Below are positions 1 through 9,900 of a stretch of 64,000 bases of DNA, piece after piece (the first letter of the stretch is position 1; each line of letters starts with the position of its first letter). The position numbers were made by a program, and so were the translations under genes. Under the pieces are notes generated by a model. It searched no databases, was not told the origin of the DNA, and was given only the letters and a program-made list of their open reading frames with translations. This DNA comes from Cyanodermella asteris (taxonomy: Eukaryota > Ascomycota > Lecanoromycetes > Ostropales > Stictidaceae): NCBI GenBank assembly GCA_900618795.1, contig UYJD01000004.1, positions 1,194,849 to 1,258,848 of the forward strand, read 5' to 3'.

Positions 1-94
1 GACAACATGAAATGAAATGACTCCATGAAAGCGATGCAAGGTAACTGTTTCAAATTCGTGCCAAATATACCGAGGAGAACACCTCTGCGCGTCC

Positions 95-275
95 TCGATC
101 AAAGATTTACTCAACGACTAATTCAATGCCTGACTCGGCGACCTGGCAACGATTTAGCCAACGAGTTGATCAACTACCTGGTCAACTACCTAATCAACGA
201 CTTGGCCAACGACTCACAACAATACTTCAGAAGATACGCTGGTTTCGACTTTTGTAGCTCCCTCCTGTAGTACCC
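95..275. repeat. Degenerate 12-bp-period tandem repeat, left of RIX7
   Basis: A run of about ten diverged units of roughly 12 bp, with a consensus like CTNNTCAACTAC (examples: ctggtcaactac, ctaatcaacgac, ttggccaacgac). Read on the + strand it gives a four-residue periodic peptide (LANE, LINY, LVNY, LIND, LAND), which follows from the period and is not evidence for a gene. Weaker unit-like sequence continues to about 340. A similar array in the opposite orientation lies beyond the other end of RIX7. Confidence 0.6.
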
Positions 276-343
276 GTCGAGACCGGTACGTAGGTAATTG
301 TGCAAGTAGAAGCTATGGTACTTTCGCAACGACTTCAGCTCCG

Positions 344-2695
344 TCACTTCGAGGTGCCAACTCCGTTCGCATCACTCTCGCCCAACTCAGACTGATCCAG
401 CTGATACTCGACTGCACTGTTGCCGAATCGAGTCTTCAAGCGCTCAAATCCCTCCATAGTCTTTTCACTGACCGACGGTCCCATCCTCTGAGCTCCTGCG
501 ACCCAGTCCACGTCCGTAATCTGGGTTTTCCCTTTCTCAATCGCACACTTGCCTGCCCTGGTCCTCAGAGCCTCCAAATCAGCGCCGGAGTAGCGCTCGC
601 AAGCTCTCGCCAGCTTCTCAACCTCCTCGGTGAAGGCGATGCCGGTGTTGTTGCAGAGCGTCTTCAAGATATCGACTCTCTCGTCCGCACCAGGCAAATC
701 AACGTAGAGTGGTGTTTCAAGGCGTCCTGGTCTCAGCATGGCTGGGTCAATGACGTCTGGCCGATTGGTGGCCCCAATAACGTATATTCCCTCTCTATCG
801 CTCAAGCCATCAAGCTCCGTGAGCAGGGTATTGACGACCCTGGCGCTCGACTCGCCGAGATCGCTTCCACGTTTCGGCACGAGAGCATCAAGCTCGTCGA
901 ACAGGATAATGCAGGGTATGCTGGATCTGGCTCGCGTAAACACGTTGCGGACTTCCTTTTCGCTCTCTCCGACGTATTTGTTGAGCAGCTCGGGTCCCTT
1001 GACGGAAATGAAGTTCGCTTTCGACTCGTTGGCGACGGCTTTCGCGAGGAGTGTTTTACCGCAGCCCGGTGGGCCCCAGAGGAGGACGCCGGCGGGGGCG
1101 GTGATACCGACCTGGCGGTACAGGCCGGGATTCTTAATGGGTCCGACTATGGCGGTCATGAGCTCGCGGCGGACAGCGCCGAGAGCGCCAATGTTGCGCC
1201 AGGTGGTGTTGGGGACTGTAGCGAAGCCCTCACGTTTGGATGAGGGCTGCACGCGAGGAAGGGCGATGTCGAAGTCCGATTGCGTGAGGAAGACCGTGGT
1301 GTTCTTGGAATAATTATCACGGCTGGTTTCGATCCTTTTGAAAAGGGACAGATAGAATGGCGAAACATTTGGCTGCTCTGGGTCAGACTGAGTTATCGGC
1401 GCCGACGTTTCTGATAGATCGCGTGTCACTGTTTCTGCGGATTCATCGTCGACCTCCATCTTGTACTCGCTATTACTCTCTTGGTATTGCCTCCTATATC
1501 GTTTGATAGCAACAGCTCCGGCTGTGTTGACGAGGTCCTTCAGATCAGCTCCCACAAAACCAGCTGTTCTGTTAGCAAGATAGCTTATGTTGAGATCCCC
1601 GTCCAGCTTCTTCTTCCGTAAAAGTGCCTGTAGAATCCTTCCCCTGGCTGCTTCGCCCGGTACAGTCATGTTGATCTCCCTGTCAAAGCGCCCACCACGC
1701 CTGAGGGCCGCATCCAAGCTGTCCGGCCGGTTTGTAGCTGCTATCACAATCACTGGCTTGCCTCCGGTCTTGTCTAGTGCGAGGTCATCCATACAGGTGA
1801 GCAGCTGGGCCACGATTCTCGTTTCCATCTGTCGTTGAGCGCTCTCTCGCTTCGGCGTGATTGCATCAATCTCATCGATAAATAGGATGGACGGTGCGAG
1901 CTTCTTCGCCTCCTCGAAATGATCCCGTAAAGCCTTTTCCGATTCGCCAGACATGCCGGAGACGACCGTTGGGGCGGATATCGAGAGAAAGGGTACCTTT
2001 AGCGCAGCTGCAAAGGCGTTTGCGACCGCTGTCTTGCCGCATCCGGGCGGTCCATGAAGAAGGATACCTCTCGGTGGTTCCAGATCCGAATTAATGTAGA
2101 CATTGGGCTCGAGCAAGGGTGTCACGAGGAGCTCCTCGAGCTCAAGAACGACTTTCTCTACTCCACCAAGGTCTGCTAGATTCGCGTTCGGCGCTGGCTT
2201 GTGGTCCATCTTCCGACGTTTGGCAGAGGTTTCTTCTTCAGCGCGTGACTTCTTCTTACGTTTGCCGTCTGCACTCGCCTCTGCGGACTCCTTGTTGGTC
2301 TTGTTTCCGTTCGAGGTGGACGTCTGCACTGCGTACATCTTGGTTAGACTGCTGTTAAGCGTGTGCTTAGGCTCTGGGACTGAATTCTCGAGTCCTAGTC
2401 CGTCGAAATCTCCCTCAACGGGTCCCAAGTCGTCGATTTCGTCGTCTTCGTCGCCTCCTTGCTGTTGCCGATCCTCACGAAGTACGTCCATAACTCGTTC
2501 AATACTATCCTCAAGGGTTCTCCTGGGCTTCCTCCGCAAAGACGAGTTGGACGATTGAATGGTAGTATAAATCTCGCTAATTCGAGGCAGTTGGCTGTTG
2601 TCCCGTTCGTCTGCAAGTTTTTGGACTATCTGGAGCACTTCCCGGTCCAAATTTTGGCGCAGTGACGGTCTCTGGCCCCCGAATGTCTGTGGCAT
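344..2695 (-). CDS. RIX7: RIX7/NVL-type tandem AAA ATPase, ribosome biogenesis
   Basis: Single-exon gene of 783 residues. It has an N-terminal helical region (1-75), an acidic then Lys-rich linker with a likely nuclear localisation signal (about 144-165), and two AAA modules. The first spans about 175-400, with Walker A GPPGCGKT at 215-222 and Walker B ILFIDEID. The second spans about 500-730, with Walker A GPPGCGKT near 540 and Walker B IILFDELD, followed by a GATNRPD sensor segment. Length, order and linker match the RIX7/NVL family, which releases factors from pre-60S ribosomal particles in the nucleolus and nucleus. CDC48 is the main alternative, but the basic linker and the lack of the CDC48 N-domain argue against it. 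The start is the first in-frame ATG. Confidence 0.93.
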   Translation of the reverse strand: MPQTFGGQRPSLRQNLDREVLQIVQKLADERDNSQLPRISEIYTTIQSSNSSLRRKPRRTLEDSIERVMDVLREDRQQQGGDEDDEIDDLGPVEGDFDGLGLENSVPEPKHTLNSSLTKMYAVQTSTSNGNKTNKESAEASADGKRKKKSRAEEETSAKRRKMDHKPAPNANLADLGGVEKVVLELEELLVTPLLEPNVYINSDLEPPRGILLHGPPGCGKTAVANAFAAALKVPFLSISAPTVVSGMSGESEKALRDHFEEAKKLAPSILFIDEIDAITPKRESAQRQMETRIVAQLLTCMDDLALDKTGGKPVIVIAATNRPDSLDAALRRGGRFDREINMTVPGEAARGRILQALLRKKKLDGDLNISYLANRTAGFVGADLKDLVNTAGAVAIKRYRRQYQESNSEYKMEVDDESAETVTRDLSETSAPITQSDPEQPNVSPFYLSLFKRIETSRDNYSKNTTVFLTQSDFDIALPRVQPSSKREGFATVPNTTWRNIGALGAVRRELMTAIVGPIKNPGLYRQVGITAPAGVLLWGPPGCGKTLLAKAVANESKANFISVKGPELLNKYVGESEKEVRNVFTRARSSIPCIILFDELDALVPKRGSDLGESSARVVNTLLTELDGLSDREGIYVIGATNRPDVIDPAMLRPGRLETPLYVDLPGADERVDILKTLCNNTGIAFTEEVEKLARACERYSGADLEALRTRAGKCAIEKGKTQITDVDWVAGAQRMGPSVSEKTMEGFERLKTRFGNSAVEYQLDQSELGESDANGVGTSK

Positions 2696-3613
2696 GTTTG
2701 GCAGTCAGCGAGGATATTGGTTCTCGAGGAAAATGCCGACCAGACAACGGCTTTATTCTCTTTGCATGGCGAAACTTTTTTGGAAATCGATGCCAAGACA
2801 TCGAACACGGGCCACCTCACCATACATCCGCCAGAGTCATCTTAGAGCGCAGAAGTTGTTACTACTACCAGTGTGAGTGCCTCTGCAAGTCCTTGCAAGA
2901 GTACTTTCGCAGGTAACTTCATGAGTCCGCTCGCACGTACCTTGAGAAGTAGCTTGACGACTATTTATTTTAGTTACTTTGCGTAAAGCTTCATGGGTGA
3001 CCTTACACGTACCCCAACGAGTAGCTAGATGAGTGCTTCTATGAATCACTTCGCGAATAGCTACATGAGTAGCTAACAAGGACCTGCCAGAGTACCTGCC
3101 AGAGTAGCTCTCTTAGTAGCTTAGGGAATGTCCCAATGAGTATCTTGATGGGTACCCTAACGAACGCTTTGACGTGTAGCTCTCTGAGTAGCTTGGGGAG
3201 TAGCTTTGCTGGTATTTTGAAAGGTAGCTTGACAGGTGCTTAGTTGATGACTTAGATGGGCTGCTAGGCGGCTCCGCGGGAGCTCTGCTGGCGGATGGTG
3301 AACAGCGACCCCTCGTCGCCCTTGAGCGGCTCTGCATGCTGGTATATGATCTCAGCTTCCAAATGCGAGTGCCAACTTCGACTTTGCACGCACCCTGACT
3401 TCGAGCAGAACTTGCGACAGCTTCTGCCTCTCTCCATGAGGCAGTGATGTGCGATCGAATCCATGCGTGCATATACTTAGCGGACTAAGCGCGCTCAATC
3501 TCGATGAAACCTTTGCTCGAGCCTGGGCAACTTCAATTCTGAAACCATCATCGTCCTGACAACAGCTCGAAGATCGTGGTCTCTGATCACGCATCGATCT
3601 CTCATCTCGCAGA
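2696..3613. other. Intergenic region between RIX7 and the CorA-like gene
   Basis: The upstream side of RIX7. About 2880-3260 is a degenerate 12-bp tandem array (separate entry). The remainder shows no convincing coding potential on either strand; several short open frames exist only because the array lacks stops. The divergent promoters of RIX7 and the 3614 gene must lie here. Confidence 0.6.
2880..3260. repeat. Degenerate 12-bp-period tandem repeat, right of RIX7
   Basis: About 380 bp of diverged units built around gtagct/gtacct with tga or gag spacers, for example agtagcttgacga, gagtagcttgggg and ggtagcttgacag. Read on the minus strand the better half gives a four-residue periodic Ser/Tyr peptide (SKYQ, QSYS, PSYS, ESYT), that is a 12-nt period. 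The minus-strand unit (such as tctggcaggtac) resembles the + strand unit of the array at 95-275, so the two arrays appear inverted relative to each other. Confidence 0.6.
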
Positions 3614-5173
3614 ATGTTTCGTGCATTCAAGGAAGATGCACGCCGATCTATACAATGGCGACCATCTGGCGTTGAGTTCATAGAAGGCTCATTCTTTGCA
3701 GATGTAGGCTCGACAGCCATAACGTTCCGGGTTGCCCTGCTCACCTCTTCCAGGGGACGCCAAACTTCACCGAAGGCGTCCTGCTCGAAGATGAGATTGT
3801 AGACTGGGTATCTGCACGATCATATTCGACCTCAGGTTCTCCTTCCAAAACTCCCAGCCCGACTATACGCGTGTTGTTCTGCCAGCTTGCAAGTGTCCAT
3901 CCTACTGCGTTACCGATCTCTTCAGAAACATACGATGTCATTGAAAACACATGGTTGCTACCTGAGACCACTTTGTCCACCCTGGATGTACATGCAGGCA
4001 CATATGCTGAGCATGTTCTTCGAAATCCCCCAGCGGCCCCCAAAATCCGTGAGTACCTTTTCCTTTCCAGCCACTATAGATGCGGAAGGACCTGGTGCGG
4101 TCCCCATTCAATGGCTTACTCCAGACTTAATTGCGTTATACACCGAACTGTGCACTGACAACATAGGATGGATCTTCAAAACTCCACAGACAGTCGAAAT
4201 GACGAACGGCACACTGGTGCTGTGCCATGACTTCGCCACGAGAACAACTAACGCAGTCTGGTTCTATAGTCTGGCTTGGCGGGCGAGAACCTCAGCGTCC
4301 GGTCAAATGAACCAAATCCGAGACAACTCGCGGCTGTGGGGCCATGCGATGTTCTTGCCATGCGTAATGCTCACCGGTCATATTCTGGCGGTTCAGAGAC
4401 ATGTGACAGGGAACTTGACCGGCGACATCATCTTCGTCGAGAGTCAATTGAACGTGACCAAAGTCGGTCGGGACCCTGGGGGCGCACAGCCGACGAAAGG
4501 TATCACCATGTCAAAATCGAAAGCTGAAATGCTGATCGTGCGCATAAACAATTTATCGACCACGACGAATTTTACATTCATGTCTCCGAAATGGCATCAG
4601 GAGGTTTGTGACTTCCTTTTGAAAATGCGAGAAAGGCTGCCAACCTTGCCTCATATCACATTCGAAGTCAACGACGAGCTCTGCGAATTGCTTCAGCACA
4701 ATATGCTCAGAGCGCGCGCGCTGTACTCCCAAACTGAGAGCCACAGAGATAGACTACAGCTACAACTGGATGTGCTGTATACAATGCTCTCGCAGACCGA
4801 CAACGCTTTGAATGCTCGGATTGCTGTATCCGCTGGTCGTGACAGCACTTCAATGAAGATACTAGCTCTTATCACGGCCGCTTTCCTTCCCGGCACATTC
4901 GTCGCGACACTTTTCAGCATGACCATGTTCCAATGGCAGCCCGACGCGACATCCGAAGGCGATGGCCATGTTGTGTCTTCCAAATTCTGGGCTTACTGGG
5001 CAACAGCAGTACCTTTGACCATTGTCACGCTTTGTGGCTGGGGCTTCTGGTGGAATTTTGAGAAACGCAAGTACGAGGCAGAGCTGTTCGATGCGCAAGG
5101 ATCAAGCGTTGGTTCGAACGACATGCCCCTAGCCAAGAACTTAGCGAGGATCGCTTCTGGGAGCATGAAATGA
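3614..5173 (+). CDS. CorA-like two-TM membrane protein, probably three exons
   Basis: The proposed exons 3614-3703, 3754-4048 and 4125-5173 give 477 residues and a continuous frame. Intron 1 (50 nt) is gtaggc...ttccag; intron 2 (76 nt) is GTGAGT...ctccag. Coding quality is clear in frame 1 over about 3754-4045 (VDWVSARSYS, SSETYDVIENTW) and in frame 2 from about 4125. The C-terminus has the CorA arrangement: a long helix, a first membrane segment with LPGTFVATLFSM, a short loop, and a second segment (YWATAVPLTIVTLCGWGF). The metal-selectivity GMN motif of true CorA is absent; SMTMF stands in its place, as I recall for many fungal CorA-like proteins. Transport of Mg2+ is therefore not assured. 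The first exon and the exact join near 4049-4124 are uncertain. The stop lies 15 bp from the stop of COQ2 on the other strand. Confidence 0.68.
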
Positions 5174-5188
5174 GATTTGAGGCAGATT

Positions 5189-6322
5189 TCATTTGGCTTC
5201 GTTTGCATAAGGCGGTTTTGCCTCGAGCATTTTGGTCTCGGCATACTGCTCCAGCAAGCCAAGGCTTATTGCTCCTCCTGTGAACCAAGCACCATACTTG
5301 AACCACCACCAGCAACTGTCGACTTTGCTCAGATCCACTTTCCTGATCATCGTCCCCAACGTCAACGCCGCTCCGCCGCAGCTCAAAGCATAGAAGCCAG
5401 GACCAAACCCGAGAGCTGCTCCAGAAGCTGCCAACAATCCGACTTGAACGACTGATAAACCTGTCAAAACTGCCTTGGATTCCTTCTCGTGACGCAGAGC
5501 AATACTCTTGATGCCTACTTTCCGATCGTCTTTCACATCCTGATGAGCATAGACCATGTCATACACCAAGGTCCAGCTGATGCAGCTTGCATATAATAAA
5601 GCCGCTGCTTTGAGAGCCTCAGGTGCCGCCATGAGGTCAACTCCCAATGCAGGAAAAGCGACCCATGTACCCCATGAGAACGCAAGTCCCAAAACAGCTT
5701 GCGGGTAGTTGGTAACACGTTTTGCAAGCGGGTACGTTGCAACGAGGGCCAAGCTTGGTGTTGCATACCAGAAGCAATCCCAGGGGAACTGCAGTAGTAT
5801 TCCAAGCCCGGCAAGAAGTTGAAAGCCCGTGTACACAATGGCTTTCTCGAGCGAAATAGCTCCTCGAGCAATGGGGCGAAGACGGGTTCGTGAGACATGA
5901 GGATCGAGGTTGCGATCCCAGAGATCGTTAATTGTACACCCGGCACCTCGCATGATAATGGCTCCTGCAAGGAAAAGTGCCGAGGTCGATATTACTGCCG
6001 TCGCTGGGGCGGATGTGTATGCACCTGCCATGAGAGTGCCGAAAAGACACGGAAAGTAGAGGTAGAGACTACCGGCAGGTTTATCAAGACGAATTAGCTC
6101 TGCATACGGTATCCATGGTTTCGGTAGTATTGACAAAAGACCTTTTGTTGGTGGAGTATATGGTACAGGATTTGGTTCGTTTGAAGGTTGATGTGTAGGT
6201 GAGCTCAGGTAGCGAAAAGTCGAATGAATGAAAGGTACTGGCAGACGCTTCGGTCGGAATTTGAGATGAAGCTGACTCGAGATCTTTTGTGGCCTGCACT
6301 GGACCAACCGAGTGAGGACCAT
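5189..6322 (-). CDS. COQ2: 4-hydroxybenzoate polyprenyltransferase, mitochondrial
   Basis: Prenylates 4-hydroxybenzoate in ubiquinone biosynthesis, in the mitochondrial inner membrane. The UbiA-family signatures are both present: NDLWDRNLD and DVKDD, the two Asp-rich Mg2+/prenyl-diphosphate sites, at about 132-140 and 262-266 counted from the chosen start. Many hydrophobic segments follow the multi-TM UbiA pattern. I chose the ATG at 6322 (377 residues) because it opens a basic, Ser-rich presequence (MVLTRLVQCRPQ) suited to mitochondrial import; an upstream in-frame ATG at 6394 would add 24 residues and cannot be excluded. No intron is apparent. It is convergent with the CorA-like gene and divergent from the JmjC gene. 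Confidence 0.93.
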   Translation of the reverse strand: MVLTRLVQCRPQKISSQLHLKFRPKRLPVPFIHSTFRYLSSPTHQPSNEPNPVPYTPPTKGLLSILPKPWIPYAELIRLDKPAGSLYLYFPCLFGTLMAGAYTSAPATAVISTSALFLAGAIIMRGAGCTINDLWDRNLDPHVSRTRLRPIARGAISLEKAIVYTGFQLLAGLGILLQFPWDCFWYATPSLALVATYPLAKRVTNYPQAVLGLAFSWGTWVAFPALGVDLMAAPEALKAAALLYASCISWTLVYDMVYAHQDVKDDRKVGIKSIALRHEKESKAVLTGLSVVQVGLLAASGAALGFGPGFYALSCGGAALTLGTMIRKVDLSKVDSCWWWFKYGAWFTGGAISLGLLEQYAETKMLEAKPPYANEAK

Positions 6323-6919
6323 GGTGGTATCGCAACGCTGTGCTGCTTTGAGCTTCTCCAATAAGAGCGGTACACCTTGGTGATCTCGGATCAAACGCAG
6401 ACTTAGCTCATCGCAGAGGGCTAGAAACCCTTCGCCAATGTTTCAAATCTTCGCACCTCTGATCATTGTGAGATTCTCGTGGCGTGCTTCAATGAAGCTC
6501 TATTACCAGTGAAGCTCCAAGTTTGGGCGACGATGTAAAGCTCCCTGATTGGCGCGGAGCTCAGGCTGCTTTGTTCCCGAACCAGACTAGCACCATTTTT
6601 GTCGCGTCCGCCCAAATCCATCGCGACGCTTCGCGAGCGCTTGCTCCAACTTTGTACCGTTCGCTCATTCACATTTACTCAACCTCCGCCACGCCACCTG
6701 CTGTCGCTCTCCGGCTCCTGCGCTTCCTCTCGGATCAACTCCGGTCCTGTGGTATCGCCTTTTGCGCCCCGCCCTTGCGCTCGTCGCTTCTGCGCCGGAG
6801 AGACCCATAGGTGCCCTCCCCGCTGCTACGGGCACTTGCAGCCCTGCGCTGCGAGCTCTACATATGCTGTAAGAGGAGGGCTCAGTACAGGCCTCTTGCA
6901 ATCTACGAAGATACACACC
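6323..6919. promoter_or_regulatory. Divergent intergenic region, COQ2 / JmjC gene
   Basis: About 600 bp between two head-to-head start codons, so it holds both promoters and 5' UTRs. The JmjC side from about 6600 is rich in C/T runs, as is usual for fungal 5' leaders. The frame upstream of the JmjC ATG is open back to about 6599 but contains no ATG and does not look conserved. No specific binding site is claimed. Confidence 0.45.
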
Positions 6920-9900
6920 ATGCCAGCAAAGGACCGGCCGCCGGCCAAGTTCGGGCCGATTCCACCAAACCTCGATCTCAAAACGCTTGTGGAGGAAACG
7001 CCGAACTTTCGTTGGGTCGATCGAATCAGCTGTAGCGCTATTGATGAGCAGGGCGTCGATGCCTTCGAAAAGACGGTGCAATATCAAGTCATCAACAAGG
7101 GCCTCCCGCTGATCGTGGACGGATGGCACAACAAATTGGAGTCCTGGACGTTTTCTTCGCAATGGCTTGCCGACAATCATGGCAACAAGTATGAGCAGGC
7201 GCGGAATTTGTCGAAGCAAGAGGACCTTCCACTATCGATTGCACATTACCTGAAGAACATGGGAGTTTTGACCGACCAATGGACACAATATAACTACAAG
7301 GACCCCCAGCGACAACGTCTTTACCTGAAAGACATCGACTGCCCCGAGCTGTGGCATGAGAAATTGAGAGAGCAAATCCCTGGCTGTGTATTCTATCTGA
7401 ATGAGAGCACGGGAGAGATTGGCGGCCCAGGCTCAGTGGACGAGAGGAACCCAAACGGCATCGGCATGAGGAAGGGCAAGGGCGCTGCACATTCTGGGGA
7501 CCTGATGAGCTGCTTGCCACCAGCAATGCGCGCGGAGAACCTCATGTGCTATGTCGGTACTGAGGGAACGTATACGCCTGCCCATCGTGAGATGTGTGCC
7601 AGTTTGGGGCAGAACATCATGGTGGAGACGTCGGGTGCCCTCGACGAGAACGGCAAGCGCACGAAGCCTGGATCATCCATTTGGTTCATGACCGAATCAA
7701 GCGAGCGTCAGGTCGTTGCCGAATACTGGCTATCCATGCTGGGCCACGATATCGAGGTTGAAAAGCATTTTGCACACATTAATGCATGGCGAAAGGCGCC
7801 ATTCACGGTGTATGTGGTTGAGCAGAAGGTTGGTGACATGATCCTTATCCCACCTCTCGCCCCTCACCAGGTCTGGAATCGTGGCACACGCACAATGAAG
7901 GTTGCCTGGAATCGCACGACCGTGGAGACCCTTGATATGGCTCTGAGCGAGGCGTTACCCCGTGCCCGTCTTGTGTGTCGTGATGAGCAATACAAAAACA
8001 AGTCGATCGTTTTGTTCGCCTTGAATAAGTATTACTCCATGCTCGATCACGTCGAGAGAATAAAGGAAGGTACCAAAGACGACACGCTGCGCGAAAGGCT
8101 GATCAAATCACCCAAGTTGAAGGGCTTGAGAAGGGACTTCAAACGACTCTTTCGCCTTTTCAGCAATATCCTCTTATCAGAATCGTTCTCCCCTGATTTG
8201 CCGGCCGAAAAGAAAGTCGAATACTTGCCCTATGACTCGAACGTGACCTGCTCGTATTGCCGTGCCAATATCTTCAACCGATTCTTGACCTGCCGCAACT
8301 GTGTGGTACCCCTTGCCGATGGCTCAGAGGATGCCTACGATGTATGTATGGACTGTTATGCTATGGGACGGTCTTGCAAATGTATTAGCAAACTGGAATG
8401 GGTCGAACAATTCCCATGGAAGGATTTGTTGGAAAAGCACGAGCTTTGGCGAAAACTGTTCATTCAGATCGACGGTGGCCCAAAAGAATCTTCTCCACAA
8501 CCATTTCAATCCGAACGTCGGTTCTTGCGCGAGCGTACAACAGCCGAGATATGCCAAATTGAACTCAAGAAGCGACCGTTCAAAGATCCTCGCAAGGTCG
8601 AGCCAGAGTCGGAACCCTCAGATGACTCGAACGATGAAGACGTCACAGCAAGCGGGGCCACCAAGAAGACACAAAAGAAGAAAAAGCGCAGCGAGAAGTG
8701 GCTCGCAGAGAACCTTTCTTGCCATTTCTGCTGTTGGCGACACCCTAAATGGAAAGAAGCCATCTGCACGACCTGCGGTTCCGCCTACTGCTACGGCACT
8801 CTCTGGCGAGGTTTCGATCTGATGCCAGATCAGATATTGAAAGAGAAGACTTGGGACTGCCCGCGTTGCCAGAAAATCTGCACGTGCGCTTCCTGCAAAA
8901 AGCTTGAGGGCAACAAGCCATTCGAACCGAACGGTACTATACTCGGTCATGATACTCGCGAGTTTGCAGATCCCCGAAGTGTTGAGTCTCTCGTCGATTT
9001 CAGTGTTTCAAACCGTCACTGGATTAAGAAATCGGGAGACGGTGATCATCCTGATGAGAATCGACGTCTTCAACGCCGTCAATCCCAGGCACTGCGAGAG
9101 AAGGAACAGGAACCTGCTAACGATGACGATGACGAGGATGGCGAGGGCGAACTAGAGGAGCAGACTCCGCCACCTCCTGGCGCTCCTGATAGCCGGCCTG
9201 GTACCAGCGATGATGATATTCCGATCGATCCTGCTCTCACGGGTGGCAACGCAGACTGGACAGAACTACAAACTCGATACCAAGTTCAATCGCAGGCCGC
9301 CAAAGCACTCGAGGCGGTGAACGGCTTGTCTCGGCTCGAACAAGACCCAGACGCATTCAGAGCCCAAGCTGGCCTGGAACGTGATGATTCTCCGTTGTTT
9401 GTCGCACCGACCGCTCCTATGGGTGAAGACGACGATCCGACACGGCCAGATCCAAACATGTTTTCAACACCACAAGCGAATGGAACATCTAAAACTGCTA
9501 AGGGCAGTAAGAAGAAAAGTAGGAAGTCGGCGCCGCCAAAGGTTGTCAGCGATCTCGTTCCCGAACCCGATCCTTTCGCGTCAAGTTCTGCACCCTCGGC
9601 CGCTAATCAAAGATTTCAGCTTCAAGCTGAAAAGAAGCGTATGGGTGAAGCAAAGAAGGCGAAGCAACTAATCGCAGCTCGTGCTGCCATGAAGGGATTG
9701 ACCTTGAACGTCACGTTGAGACTTGCAGCGGACAAGCTGTCACAATTCCCTGCGGGTTCTTCTCGCGATCCTAATCCGATCGTTGCCCCACAAGGCGAGA
9801 TGCCGGACGAACCCATGCCAATAGTGGAATCGAACCTGCCGAAAAGTGTCCCAGACGCACAGGCTCTTGCTTGGAACCCAAAGGTCCCGAAGAAGCGCGT

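Noticed and set aside
738-2558. Long + strand frames opposite RIX7
   Set aside because: They are antisense shadows of a gene with strong AAA-family signatures and show no protein-like features.
2837-3472. Minus-strand Ser/Tyr- and Thr-rich periodic frames
   Set aside because: Periodicity comes from the 12-bp tandem array; no start context or conserved sequence supports a protein.
4049-4070. 22-nt intron in the CorA-like gene
   Set aside because: It restores frame but is far below the size that spliceosomes handle; the 76-nt alternative is preferred.
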